A stretch of 64,000 bases of DNA from Aquatica leii. Taxonomy: Eukaryota; Arthropoda; Insecta; Coleoptera; Lampyridae. Shown one piece after another: positions 31,850 to 42,882 of the stretch; the stretch's first letter is position 1; every line of letters begins with the position of its first letter. The translations under genes and the position numbers were made by a program. The notes beneath the pieces were generated by a model that ran no database searches, had not been told where the DNA came from, and saw nothing but the letters and a program-made list of their open reading frames with translations. The stretch covers positions 49,596,837 to 49,660,836 of the forward strand of contig CM069438.1 in assembly GCA_035610365.1 (NCBI GenBank), in the 5' to 3' direction.

Positions 31850-32429
31850 TACGGATTGTAAAAACTTAATGACTATCGGCACGTAACAAAAAAAAGATAT
31901 AGGATTAGGCATATGCCGAAGATCAAATTCTAAAACCCAAACTACCCCACTACAAATAACTTAGATAAAGAGACAGCACTTGCCGACGTGATGAACATTA
32001 AGTAGCGAAGTCTTTAAAAAAAGAGTGCCTAGAAAACCTATAGAACACAATCAAGTCATCCACAGAAAAAATGAGTACTTCTAAGAACTGAAGATCTCTC
32101 CCAACGGACACATGAAGCGGATATGCCTAAAAGCACAAGAAAACGAGAAAAGAGTCTTCCATCACTCAACGAACCCACGACAATAAGAGCAAGAAATATT
32201 AAGTTTAGGCAAGCATCAATCACAAAGAGAATAATCAAAAACCAAAACTATTCGTTATGCCGAAAAGTCGTCTACACAATCAAGCAGACCATAAGTATCT
32301 AAGAAAAGAAAACCCAACGAAGAAATCTCAAGTATCATGAATCTGATGGAAAGTTGGCACAAGTTAGGCTACCTAAAAAGCAGAGAAACCAATCACTAAT
32401 TCAAAGATAACAACAGTCACAGTTACGAC
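31850..32429. other. Purine-rich sequence, no gene recognised
   Basis: A-rich on the plus strand and different in texture from the AT-rich intron. It could be an eroded retroelement, but no motif supports it. Confidence 0.3.
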
Positions 32430-33600
32430 TGCACCGGGGGGTATGGGGAGCGGTCAGCCCCCCCCCCATTACGCACGCCCGTTGTGTCGTGCAATCTATC
32501 GCATTACTAAAGCAAATCCTAGCTTCTGGTCCTCGCACCCCGGTTTCCGTTACACGGTAGGCGGTAAAACTAGAAAAAGTAGAGTCCTCCCTACCGCAGG
32601 TAGTACGACCCAGTCTCTTAGTAGGAAATCGGCAGTTCAGCGTATAACTCGGAACGGTCTCGTCCTTTCTGACTCTTATTTCTGGTTGATGTTAGCTGTT
32701 CAGTGCAGCACCCCGAACTAGTTTTGCACACGCCTATAAATGGGGGGTAGCATTAGAACGAGGCGGGGATAGAGTGCCGTAGCACCCTCCCCCCTCTTAA
32801 GGGACATGTCGCATGACGGAATAAGTCGACGACCAACCTGTGCCAAGGCTAGTTCCCACGGCCCCGAGAGGCCGACACTAGTTCATAGAGCACCGGACAG
32901 CGGGTCCCTGGTGGGGCTTTCTATCACCCTCGGATACTCGTGTTGCTGCCGCACCACGTTGGACGAGTCGCCGTCGCAGTTTCCTCCATCCTACAAAAAT
33001 GGATTCCTCTGCTACCTTGCGATGTTCGAACAGCCTTCGCCCTTTTCGCATAACTGCACCAGCATACTGGGGATACTGGAATTGGCTAGATTGCTGCTCG
33101 TTTTATGGGTCTAAAGCGCAAGGCCACATACATAGACCCCGGGCGTATTGGTACGCGTACGGTTACCACAAGACGCTTCCTCTGCTGGAGGGACTAGTCC
33201 CCCCTGGCATGCTTTTGTATAATAGGACTCGGTCTTTCCTCTCTCTTCAGAACTAGGTCTCGGTTTATCGGCGCTGGTAAAACCCTAAGGCCCAGGTCGT
33301 GCCCCAAGTTCCTGTCTGAAGATTGAACCGAGTTTCAGAACTGGAGCTAGGTCCAGATTTACCGACATGGACAAGTGGTCACATGACAAACCTCTCCCTC
33401 ACGTATAGATCGTACACAATAAAATCCACAATCCACGGACCATATACCGCCGTAGAGGGGTGCCTAAGAAAGGCGTCAACACAACTACTACCACGTTTGG
33501 ATACGGTATGTTTCGGCCGTTAACACAGAACCCAGATATACGTCTGAGCCCTGGAATTGGGTGGAAGCGTATCCGTTTTAAGGGCAACAACACCACATGG
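32430..33600. other. GC-rich block of unknown origin
   Basis: About 1.2 kb with sharply higher GC and many CpG dinucleotides in an AT-rich intron. It starts at a G run and a C11 run (32435-32471). The longest open frames (92 and 102 codons) show no family motifs and are what GC-rich non-coding DNA yields by chance. GAACTAG/CTAGTTC-type words recur (32714, 32844, 32879, 33250). It could be the 5' leader of a LINE, a satellite-derived block or something else; I do not recognise it. Confidence 0.5.
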
Positions 33601-34069
33601 TGAAATTTAGTTCAAAAAAGCTTAGCATTACATGAGTGTAACATCGAGACCGCATAAGACAAAACAAAACCGAAGGAAAGAAATAAGATTAAATAAGAAA
33701 GAGTCAGAAACATAATTTGCTAATCAAACATAGTCATTGCTCATCGTTTTGGAATATCACAATGGAACCTAAAAGCCGAAGAACGGATTAGAATATTTTA
33801 AATGCAAAACTAACCCAAAGGGAAAAAGAACATTTTAACAGTGACTGACAACATTAAAAATTCAGAAGAAGCGTACGTAGACTACAAGAAAGGACGTTGC
33901 ATTCTATTCCAAGTTTTAAACCAAACACAGAAAAACAAAAATTAACTAAACTCAATCAAGCAACAAAAATAAAAAACTTATGAAGATTAGAAAAAGTGAA
34001 GAAGGAATGTTGCAGGAAACACTAAAGAGAAAAAGTTGCCATAAAAAAAAGAAAGAACTGATTTGGATA
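33601..34069. other. A-rich sequence between GC block and Jockey element, no gene seen
   Basis: Textured like an eroded retroelement. A short frame opens at 33762 and closes after nine codons. Confidence 0.3.
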
Positions 34070-34079
34070 TGCCATTTGG

Positions 34080-34600
34080 TGCACCATTAGTGTAATTCAT
34101 CAAGATGTGTTCGTAGCTGATGAAAAGCTTGGAAATGTAGCAATCACAGTGTCTGGGTTTGTCGAAAGGTCTGGCATAAAGCTTAAGCGCAATATTGGGC
34201 CCAGTCCACTGCTCTAGGGAACTTCTGAATTGACAGAGTACGGGTTTGTTAGCGCACTGTCATGTCTGACCATGAATTGTTAATCCGAACGGTAGAACTT
34301 CAAAATAGTCTGGTGGTAAAAGTGTGTTCATTTTAAAAAGGAGTCTCCCAGGCCATATCTTATCAAAATTCTGTGGTACATCGAGAATTGTTGCAACAAG
34401 TCTTGGTGTAATACGGGTTACTATCCTGTGGACTTGCTCTATTATGGCATGTTGTTTTCTAACTGTAAATTGATGGTTAGGAATAATATGGTTGTCCAGT
34501 AAGATTAAAGTAAGTTTTTCGATGAGCATTTTTTCGAACACTCTCGATAGCACTGGAAGGAGGCTCATCGACCGTTAGGATGCTAGTTGATCTAAAGATT
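34080..34600 (-). pseudogene. Jockey reverse transcriptase, fragment
   Basis: SLLPVLSRVFEKMLIEKL, IPNHQFTVRKQHAIIEQVHR, ILDVPQNFDKIWPGRLLFK (motif A; the second Asp position reads NFD) and MNTLLPPDYFEVL are visible in the open piece 34568-34260. After a frameshift, SGLGPI and NPDTVIATFPSF show that the catalytic FADD has become FPSF. It is dead. Confidence 0.78.
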
Positions 34601-34999
34601 TTTTTGGTTTTGAGATTAGAATTGCAATTGCTACTTTTCATGAGACAGAAAACTGGCAACGGCGTAATACGGCGTTAAAGAGAAATATTAGAAATTAATT
34701 GCTTTTTTTGGGGCAGTTGTTTAAGGATATGGTCAGTAATTAAGTCATACCAGGTACTTTTTGCGGATTTAGGTTTGTATGAGCTGTAGTTTTTCCGTGC
34801 GTGATTTGAAAGGCTTGATTGACAGGCTCATTGGGAGGGTTTTAAGTTTAGGAGTAGATTGATTTAGTGCTATTTGGTCATCTGGGTACCGCGTTGTCTG
34901 TCCTCTCTTGCGTAATTGCGATTTTGGGCTTGACGATAATAGGAAAGTTTGTCGCAGTGCTGTGGTTGACAAGGTGAGGTATGAACTGACGAGCTGATG

Positions 35000-35565
35000 T
35001 ATGACTTGTGTGAAATGCGATACTGCATCTTCTAAGTCTTGTGGGGATTTTAGTGAAATGTCAGTATTTATGGCGTCTTAAACTAGGTTTCGGAAAAGAG
35101 TTCAATCCGTCTTTTTGTTGATTAGTGTGGGTGCAATCTTTCTCTTTATCCCGGATAAATCTAATGCTTAGTGTTTGGAAATAGTGTTCGTAAGTTTGCT
35201 GTTTGTTTTAGTGTCGTGATGGACAGTAGGCTCCTGGTAAAGTAAGTGGGGTCCTATCCATTCTTCAACGACTGTGGATGAGGCCTGTAACTGAGGTTCG
35301 CTATATTTGAGTAGTTTGTATTGCTTGGTTTTGGTTTTGACGAGTATCTCGGTGCCGGTACCGGCATGAGCTGTTCCATCTGGGTGTTGTGTTACATAGA
35401 ATGAAAATCCTGGTATTTTGAGATAACTGCGATCCGTAAAGTGTCCTGAGATTATGTCTAACTAGTGATGAGTAATAAAAGCTGTGAGTTCATCTTTGTG
35501 ATTCATCAGCCCATCCAAATAGCTATAGTAATGTGTGGTTAGCAGATTTATTTTTGTGCTCATTT
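35000..35565 (-). pseudogene. Jockey AP endonuclease, eroded
   Basis: The minus strand reads HFTDRSYLKIPGFSFYVTQH, PDGTAHAGTGTEILVK, YKLLKYSEPQLQA and VVEEWIGP (35460-35240). This is the conserved middle of the Jockey-type endonuclease, where most relatives have SETHFT. The active-site Glu region is damaged and the C-terminal motifs are not clear. Confidence 0.72.
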
Positions 35566-35859
35566 GTTTTACTGATTATTTAATCAGTTGTTGTAAGTCA
35601 GCTAGATCAGTAGAGTCGTTTGGCGGTCTCAGGGTAAGAGTTGGAATAGCATTGTTGGTTTTCTGTTAGAAATTGTTGGTTGTAACTTGAGCTTCGATTC
35701 ACCTGGCTGGTATACTTTTGAAGAGAGGATTAATTTTTGTCTGGGTTGAAGGAAGGTTTTTTGATAAGGGTCCTTGTAAACAAGACATCCTTTGTAACTG
35801 GCTGAATGATTTCCATTGTATTTTCTTAGGTAACATCTTTGTGTGGCCGTGTTTTTGAG

Positions 35860-36265
35860 CTTTGAAGTATTGAGAAATTGTTTTTTTGGTGCGTGGTGGT
35901 TCCAGTTTTACGATAGATTACAGGAGGTTGGTGATATTGTAGACTTCTTTATCATTTTTTGACGGTTTTAGCCCCACTACGATGAGAAGTGATTTTTTTT
36001 TGTTTTAGTTGGTTTTACGTTCCATAATTTTGTTACCTTGTCTCCATGTGAATGAATAGCGTTCTTGTTTATTCTGGTGTGTATGGAAATGGATTATTTT
36101 AATTTTATTGTTAGGAAAGGCCTTCAATATGTAGGCATCTTTGGCTATAGTTTTTAGGAATTTAATGAAGGTTTCGATTGATTTGACGCCCGATACAAGG
36201 ATCGGTGGAGGATTAAATTCATTTTTGTGTGTGTGTTTCTCTCTCGTTCGTGTCGATGTTTTCAA
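35860..36265 (-). pseudogene. Jockey ORF1 (gag-like) fragment
   Basis: The open piece 36005-36265 reads PPPILVSGVKSIETFIKFLK and KAFPNNKIKIIHFHT, with QERYSFTWRQ near its end. This matches the Jockey ORF1 start (PPPI-x-V-x-GV and the QER-F block). Beyond a stop, RTIPQ/C-knuckle sequence is reduced to scattered pieces such as KAQKHGHTK near 35850. Such proteins coat the element RNA. Confidence 0.7.
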
Positions 36266-36667
36266 GTGGAGTAGAACGGTTGTGAGGGTTTAACCGGTGG
36301 TGCTTAGTTTTAACTTGTTTTGTTGAAACCGTTTGTTTCTCTGCAGACTCGTGCCTAGCACGTTTTTCGGGGCGGACTATTTATGCCATTCTGTATCTTG
36401 GGATGTTGATTGTTGGTTGAATGTTGGTTAAGAATGAAATGTAGCAGCGGTTTGTAGTTGACGTATGTCTTGATAAGGACGTTGGGGGAATGTAAATAAT
36501 AATTTGGATGTAGACATAATTCAAAATAATAAGTTATAGTTGTGGATACCTTACGATGTGCGACCCGATCCTATCTTTTTGTCGCCTCAGTTCAGCTGCG
36601 GTCGAGCACAACCTTGCACTTCGAAACTCAAACAAAACTGAGAACTAAGAACGTACCATGAATAATT

Positions 36668-37807
36668 AAATTTCAAAATGTAATTCTCGGTATATTATTT
36701 ACACAAAAGTTAGATGTCTAGTTTCGACGCACTCTACTTCACTGTCAAGACGTTAAACCGTCCATTGCTTAAAATCGTGCCTGCGATGTCTCAATTAATT
36801 ATCTAACATCATCGGCTTATGTTGAGGCTATCATATAAAACGACAACGCGTTTTTAGTAGTTCATTCATCACAAGGTAAGAATTTGCTATTAGTTTTTCA
36901 AATTTATTTGTAATGTCTATGTTAATTTGTTAGCACGACCCGACACGTGTTAGTCTGCTTGTGTTCGGTGTATTCTCCACCAATGAAGAGTTAATATAGA
37001 CCAAATACCTTAATGGAAATATTATAATTTGGGAAGCCCACTATATATGTAAAAAAAAACTTCGAGAAGAAATTTTCTCCGATGTACTGTTACTTACAAA
37101 TCAATAGACTGTGATATTTCCTTTAATTCAATGTGTGCAACAGCATTCGATAACCGCGTTTTTGTTTCTAATTCTTTTTAGCATTAATTAATAGTGTTGT
37201 AGATTTTTGCTTTTGTGAGTCATTGTGCTGACACGATTTGCTCTGTTCATTAGTATTTCAGATCGACTCAACGAGGAAAACGTTTTCTTCGGGCAAGTAC
37301 TGGATTGTAAGTAAGTTTTATTTAATTATATTTGTGCCATTAAGGTCTCTCACGAAAATTTTGATTGTTATTATAACTTACGTAATTACAATAATTGTTT
37401 CAATACCATTTAGGTGTTTTCATTAATTATTTTTGTGTGTCGCATGCTATTAATCATAGATATTTGTCATTATCAATTGAGTTTTCTTTGTTATAAACAC
37501 CCTATGTGTAATTTAAGCCTATGTATTGTGTGTTGCCGTTACTACCGGCATTTATATAACAATTGTTGAATTCTTGTGCTCGTTAATAATCGACAATATT
37601 AAATTAAAGTGGTACATATCTATCTTTTTTTTTGTCTGTTGAGGATTACGAACCTGTTTTGTTGCAAGCTTGGATTTTCTGTTTTAATGGAAACAGAAGA
37701 TTTTACTTAGTAAGATCTGGCGCCCATTAAATTCTATTTATTTGAACCTTCGACTAGTGCGATTTGGCCGAGCAGGGTTCGTAACACCTATAAACTTGTA
37801 CCAAATT
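36668..37807 (+). repeat. Left LTR arm
   Basis: Begins near AAATTTCAAAATGTAAT; TG at 36679 is a candidate LTR start. It contains a TATA-like CATATAAAA near 36832-36840 and ends just before the primer-binding site at 37808. GGCGCCCATTAAATTC near 37723 is also present in the other arm. Confidence 0.82.
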
Positions 37808-37825
37808 TGGCGCCCAACGTGGGGC
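37808..37825 (+). other. tRNA-Lys primer-binding site
   Basis: TGGCGCCCAACGTGGGGC is complementary to the 3' end of a eukaryotic tRNA-Lys and sits immediately inside the left LTR, as expected for priming minus-strand DNA. The corresponding position by the right arm (39527 and below) reads AGCGTC, so it has no primer site. Confidence 0.75.
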
Positions 37826-38172
37826 CCGATTTTTTTATTTTCTACATTTTTTCAGTTATTTTCTTTAATTGTGATTGGATTAGGATTACTATCATTTAAT
37901 GGTAAGCTATTTAATTTGGACATAGGTTAGGGTGTAGTGTTGACTTTATCTCGATTTTCTTATAGCATTTTTTTTGTTCTCTTTATGTTTTTTACCGATT
38001 TTCTTGAATTGTGATTTTTTTGTGATTTCCTCATTTACTGGTAGTTTGGTTGGTTAATTTAGAATAGGTTAGAATATACCGCTGCTTTGAATTTTCTGTG
38101 GTTGTCGACTTGCTTTTTTTTAGTTCCGGAAGCTCTTCTTGTGTTTTGAAGTAGACGACATACTTTTTTGGT

Positions 38173-38640
38173 TTGTGGAATGAGGTTGCTGCGATGTTGA
38201 GAACTGAATTTCTGCCGTTAGATTTTGATAAACGGTTAATAGACACTATTTGTAACCGAGTGATGAAACTTAAAGAATCGATTGGGATGTACGTTACTAC
38301 TATGCGATATCTTTTTATGCAATTGTTAAAACTGGTCTCGGAAAAGGCCCAGTTCAAAATCATTCGCCGCAATTTGTTTTAGTTTTACCAATTTTATTTC
38401 GCACTTGTGGATATTACGTCTTTTTCTCAATTGGTCTCTTTAGGCAAACATTTGGAGTCCAACTTTAAGTGTAATAATTCTTTTAGTTTTTTAACATCCG
38501 AAAGGAGTAACATACTTCGATTACCATCTTTGATTTCTACGAGTAGGACTGCTACATCAGCAGCTTTTGTTAATACTGTTGCTAATTCTCTTAATACTTC
38601 TTTAGTTGTTTCTTATAACTACTCCTGAATCTAATGCTTA
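38173..38640 (+). pseudogene. Gypsy gag remnant
   Basis: Two open pieces: MWNEVAAMLRTEFLPLDFD, ICNRVMKLKESIGMYVTTMR and IIRRNLF (38173-38382), then VDITSFSQLVSLGKHLESN (38407 on). This is the retrotransposon gag capsid pattern (W-x-x-F, SI-x-x-Y, LRRNL, and the LV-x-LG-x-x-LE block). No zinc knuckle remains. Confidence 0.72.
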
Positions 38641-38935
38641 AATGCACTGTCGTTCTAAAGCTGAGAAACTTGTACTTCTGTTCGTTCTTTAGTTTTTTTT
38701 CTTTCGCATGTTTATTCAATTTTTAAGATTATTAGGCCTACTACCGATTCTTGGTACTTAGGTTTAGTTTCTAAAGTTTCTGCTTTTTCTCGTCGTTTCT
38801 CTTGTTGGTGCATTGTGAAAGGTCTTCTATGTAAACGTGTTCGCATTTTTTTGTATGACTCTTGCATGTAGAAATTAGTTGTTCCTTCGGACCAACGCAA
38901 ACAACTAATCTACGATTACCATCTTTCATCTGAGC

Positions 38936-39130
38936 GTGAACACCGCAGTATTAGAAGAAGCTCTTCGGTGTCATTTCTACTGGCCTCATATAAGACCTAA
39001 GGTTGCTGAGTTTATACGTCACTGTTCTTGTTTGAACCTACAGCAAATCAATCCTATTAGGTTACGTCACATTTTGCCAGGTGCGATGAAGCCTTCCCAC
39101 ACAAGGATCGTACTATTTCTCCGGACGTAA
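38936..39130 (+). pseudogene. Gypsy integrase zinc-binding (H2C2) fragment
   Basis: LEEALRCHFYWPHIRPKVAE and FIRHCSCLNLQQIN fit the integrase N-terminal H2C2 domain (YWP-x-M and the C-x2-C pair). LPGAMKP matches the linker before the catalytic core. Protease, RT and RNase H are missing between gag and this fragment. Confidence 0.65.
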
Positions 39131-39527
39131 AAGCCCTTACTATTGCTTTTACACCTGCTTTTTCAGTCGCTTCTAATTGTGGTTTGCTGTCTCTTTCTAA
39201 TCGTTCTCATTTCTTCCGGTGTTGCAAACGTTGTAAGTGCTAGTTCACTTTTTGGGCTTTCGACCTGTGACTTTTGATATTTTTCTAGTTCATATCTTTT
39301 AGTTTTTGGATACGTCGTCAGTATCTTGTTGGTTGTAGCTTGGATGCTACCTAATTGTTTCTTTCATATTCCTGTCACGTATATTTTTTTCTTTGCTTAA
39401 GTTTCTAGTACATTTCTTTTGGTTTCTTTCTTTTCTATGCTTGTCGGCATTAAAGTCTTGTAGTAAACTTTCCGATTTAGCTAATTTTGATATCTTTTTT
39501 CTTCCCTTTCTTTTTGATATAGACGCT

Positions 39528-40605
39528 AAATTTGCTACAACCTTATAGATGTTACAATTCCTCCTCGGCCAACTCGCAATAGTATGAGATAGGGGAGGTT
39601 CAAGTAAATAGAATTTAATGGGCGCCAGATCTTACTAAGTAAAAACTTCTGTTTCGCTCAAGACGGAAGGTCCAAGCTTGCTACAAAATCAGGTTCGTAA
39701 TCTTTAAGAGACAAAAAAAAAGAAAAATGGATATGTTCAACTTTAATTTACTATTGTCGATTATTAACGAGCACAAAAATTTATCGTAGATTATTCAGTC
39801 ATGGTTATATAAATGCCGTAACGACAACACACAATACATAAACTTAAATTACACATAAGGTGTTTATAGCAAAGAAAATTAAATTGATAATGTCAAATAT
39901 CTATTATTTACAGCATGCGACACACAAAAATAATTAATGAAAATACCTAAATGGTATTGAAACAATTATTGTAATTACGTAAGTTAGAATAACAAGCAAG
40001 ATTTTCGTTAGAGACTCTAATGATGACAAAAATGTAATTTAATAAGACTTACCTATAATCCAGTACTTGCCCGAAGAAAACGTTTTCCTCGTTGTGTCGA
40101 GCTGGAATATTAATGAACAGAGGAAATCGTGTCAGCACAATGACTCACGAAAGCAAAAATCTACAACACTATTAATTATTGCTTAAAGAAATTAGAAATA
40201 AAAACCCGGTTATCGAATGCTGTTGCACACATTGCATTAAAGGAGGTATCGGAGTCTATTGATGCTTAAGTAACAGTACAACGGAGAAAATTTCTTTTCG
40301 AAGCTTTTTTTTTATATATAAAGTAGGCTTTCTAAATTATATTTCCATTAAGGTGTTTTGTTTATATTAACCCTTCATTGGTGGAGAATTCACCAAACAC
40401 ATGTGAACTCACACGTGATGAATAAACTAATAAAACGCGTTGTCGTTTTATATCATAGCCTCAACACAAGCCGATGACGTTAGAAAATTAATTTAGACAT
40501 CGCAAGCACGATTTTAAGTAATGGACGGCTTAACATCTTGGCAGGTCCAAAGTAGAAATCTAACTTTAGTGTTTTGAATATACAGGGTATTACATTTTGA
40601 AATTT
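39528..40605 (-). repeat. Right LTR arm, inverted
   Basis: Reverse complement of the left arm, sharing the GACAACGCGTTTT promoter region, the TTTTCTTCGGGCAAGTACTG block and the GATCTGGCGCCCATTAAATT block. It is about 60 bases shorter through small indels. Confidence 0.82.
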
Positions 40606-41055
40606 ATGCACGTAACAAAATGTTTGAGAATATCGTGGCTTATTTGCTAGAAAACTATAAAAATTTAAGGTGCTGAATATCGCTCAAAGTCATTTTTTTC
40701 AGTCACATTTGAATTTTTTTTGCTATTTTAGGAAAGATGAGTGATGAAGAGGGAAAAAGATTTCATCAAGATAATTCAAAAACGCTCATGATAGGAGATT
40801 AAAGAAGGCAACAGCCAACATAAATGAGAGAAATTACTATATTTATGCAAAACTCACTAGACGTGGTGATAAATAAGTTTTTGCTTATACTTTTAGTTAA
40901 CGACTGTAAGACATAAATTTTTACAACAGTTATTTAAAAAAAAATTCAAAATCATCGGTTAGTGTTATCAAAGCTAAAACGCGGCTTATTCATTTGTGTA
41001 AAATAACTAATAATAACATAATAGACTGTATAAAAAGTAAATTAAAAATACTCAC
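40606..41055. other. Intron sequence, no gene seen
   Basis: AT-rich tail of the last CRAL-TRIO intron next to its donor. Confidence 0.5.
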
Positions 41056-41249
41056 AACAACAATGTCTATAATCTGTGCAGCAATTTTTGACGTTAATTG
41101 CTTCAAATGTTTCATCTTAATATCGCCAAGATCGAAAACACAAATCCCGCCTAAAATTTGAGTCGAAGGTTCCAATAGTGCCAGTTCCAAAGTCAAAAGC
41201 GTCGCTTGAAACAACTCCGTAACGGTTATTTGGGAAGGGTCCCAAAGAC
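41056..41249 (-). CDS. CRAL-TRIO domain protein, internal exon 3 of those visible
   Basis: The acceptor AAGTTTAG ends at 41250 and the donor GTGAG begins at 41055. The exon is 194 bases. It encodes GLWDPSQITVTELFQATLL, TLELALLEPSTQILGGICVF and DLGDIKMKHLKQLTSKIAAQ, ending IIDIVV. This is the core of the CRAL-TRIO ligand pocket (the LE-x-QTQILGG-x-x-IFDL block). Phase matches the previous exon (one base carried over) and the terminal exon (phase 0). Confidence 0.9.
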
Positions 41250-41296
41250 CTAAACTTTTACATTATTTACCGTTTAATTTTGAGGTTTTAAAATAC

Positions 41297-41447
41297 CTAG
41301 CTTGTAAAAAAGTATTCGTCGTCCTGACTGGTCGTGGAAAGGTTGCGTGCTCATAAGATTAGCGTCTCCAATTGCGGTTAAGCGGTCAAAATACACGTCT
41401 GTGTAGAATTTTGGGTTGCTTTGCTTGAATTCGTAGTAGTTTACTAA
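41297..41447 (-). CDS. CRAL-TRIO domain protein, internal exon 2 of those visible
   Basis: The acceptor CTTCAG ends at 41448. The donor GTATTT starts at 41296. The exon is 151 bases, phase 0 in and phase 1 out. It encodes LVNYYEFKQSNPKFYTDVYF, then a linker with STQPFHDQSGRRILFYKLG, which joins the CRAL-TRIO N-terminal helices to the ligand-binding lobe. Confidence 0.88.
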
Positions 41448-41495
41448 CTGAAGTAAAGGTAAATTAATTGATGAAAAAAAATTGCGGCGACTTAC

Positions 41496-41590
41496 TAATC
41501 GGTGTGCATGTCTGACTACAAAACAACGCGCCCTTAAGAAACGTAACAGGAAGTTGTCGTCTAAGCGATGTGGTGAACATTCTCCTCGTT
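41496..41590 (-). CDS. CRAL-TRIO domain protein, internal exon 1 of those visible
   Basis: The acceptor AATTTCAG ends at 41591 and the donor GTAAGT starts at 41495. The exon is 95 bases and completes a codon whose first base lies in an upstream exon. It encodes RGECSPHRLDDNFLLRFLRA followed by RCFVVRHAHRL, the CRAL-TRIO N-terminal helix motif (D-x-FLLRFLRARKF). The four visible exons give 248 residues; family members are about 290-320, so only the first 50-70 residues are missing. I could not find that exon in 41591-64000. Confidence 0.88.
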
Positions 41591-42624
41591 CTGAAATTGA
41601 CAAAAAAATTTTTATTAGTTAGTACATAAACAAAATTAAATTTGGATTTAAGCGAAGCAATAATCCTCAATGCCAGCCTGACTTGCACCTTGAAAAAGTA
41701 ATTGCATGCTATTAAAACTGCTTCCTATTTTAAATTAAATAACGCCAGAACCTGTACTCGACTTTAATTAAGTCCAAACAAGCGCATTTTTCTACGTCCA
41801 ATAAAATATTAAAAGTGAGAAAATTTACATACACAAATTTGCAAAACCTAGGAATGAATTTTTCATAGAACGTGCAATTAAGTTTCTATGAAATTGCGTT
41901 ACTTATTTAAACACATAGTTTTATGTATCATTACTATGTTTTTGAAGTTTTAATAACTCACGTAGTAATTGTTAATGCGTTAACTGCAATTATTTTATTA
42001 ACATTCTTTGCCCACTCTAACAGAAAATGTTTTGAAATAAGTTGTAATAGATACATGATTTCAGTTCAAACGTAGAAAGGTAATTTTTATTAGATACGTT
42101 TTTGTAATAATTAATTTTTATGTTAGATAGTAATAAAGTTTTGCAATGTTTACCATACGCGTCGTAGTTTGTTTTTTCTTTTGCGCGCAGTGTTATTTCT
42201 CCTTTTTTGGTGTTATTACATTACACGCCGATCGAACAAAGTTGTTACTTCTGTAGTCTCATAAAATGTAATTTTGCAATTTGCAATCAATGGTTTTTTT
42301 ATCAGTTGATAGAATATTCGTTATCTGCAAATTGGATTACATAGTATCTGTTCTAATAATAGTGTGCAAAGTTAAGAAAAATTACACATCGGTTTGACCT
42401 GCTTGCAACGGTAATTTGCAGAACAAGTTTTCAATATTTTGTTAAGTTCATGCCAGTTATCGTTTTTGCTTTGAATTTTGACTATTGTAGATGAAATTTC
42501 TACGGTTTTTTGGTCCTTCTAGTAAATTTTTCAAAAAATTGTTTTGACAATTTAAGTGTATTATTCACAATCGTTTTTTTTTTAATTTAAAAAATGATTT
42601 AATTTTGTAATATATATAATGTTA
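41591..42624. other. AT-rich sequence, no gene seen
   Basis: Presumed upstream intron of the CRAL-TRIO gene. Confidence 0.5.
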
Positions 42625-42845
42625 TTGAAGTGAAACTTCTTTATCGGCGTTGGAAAAAAATTTACCCGTCATATTTTACGCGTCACATTTTTTACCGTCA
42701 AATGTTTTTCGGTTACGCGTAACATTATTCCGTTACGCGCCATCTTTTTTATTATAAAATTCTAAAATATTTTTAAATAAATACAAATTGTACAAGGTGT
42801 TCAAAGGTAGTAAAATAAATAAAAAGTTCGCCCCCGGGTGGGCTC

Positions 42846-42882
<37 letters not shown>

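Larger units (their letters stand above)
34070..36600 (-). mobile_element. Jockey-clade LINE, internally damaged
   Basis: On the minus strand, in order: an ORF1 gag fragment (36265 down), AP endonuclease (about 35560-35000) and RT (about 34600-34080). The RT is lost shortly after motif C, so the 3' end is missing. Several frameshifts and stops. 36540-36600 may be the 5' leader. Confidence 0.8.
36668..40605. mobile_element. Palindromic Gypsy-type element: two inverted LTR arms around gag and integrase relics
   Basis: The left arm (36668-37807, + orientation) and the right arm (40605-39528, reverse orientation) are reverse complements over about 1.1 kb with modest divergence. The centre holds a primer-binding site, a gag remnant and an integrase fragment in plus orientation. 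Normal LTR elements carry direct repeats, so this is either a head-to-head fusion of two copies or a fold-back derivative. Confidence 0.85.
3985..41055 (-). other. 37-kb last intron of the CRAL-TRIO gene, packed with transposons
   Basis: The donor (GTT|GTGAG, ending at 41055) and the acceptor (TTCTAG, at 3985) are in phase 0, and the protein reads continuously across them. Everything annotated from 4770 to 40605 is therefore intronic. 3985-4769 contains no recognisable gene. Confidence 0.75.

Noticed and set aside
32443-33256. Overlapping 60-100 codon frames in the GC-rich block as possible foreign or bacterial genes
   Set aside because: No family motifs, no consistent frame and no start context. 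GC-rich DNA gives such frames by chance.
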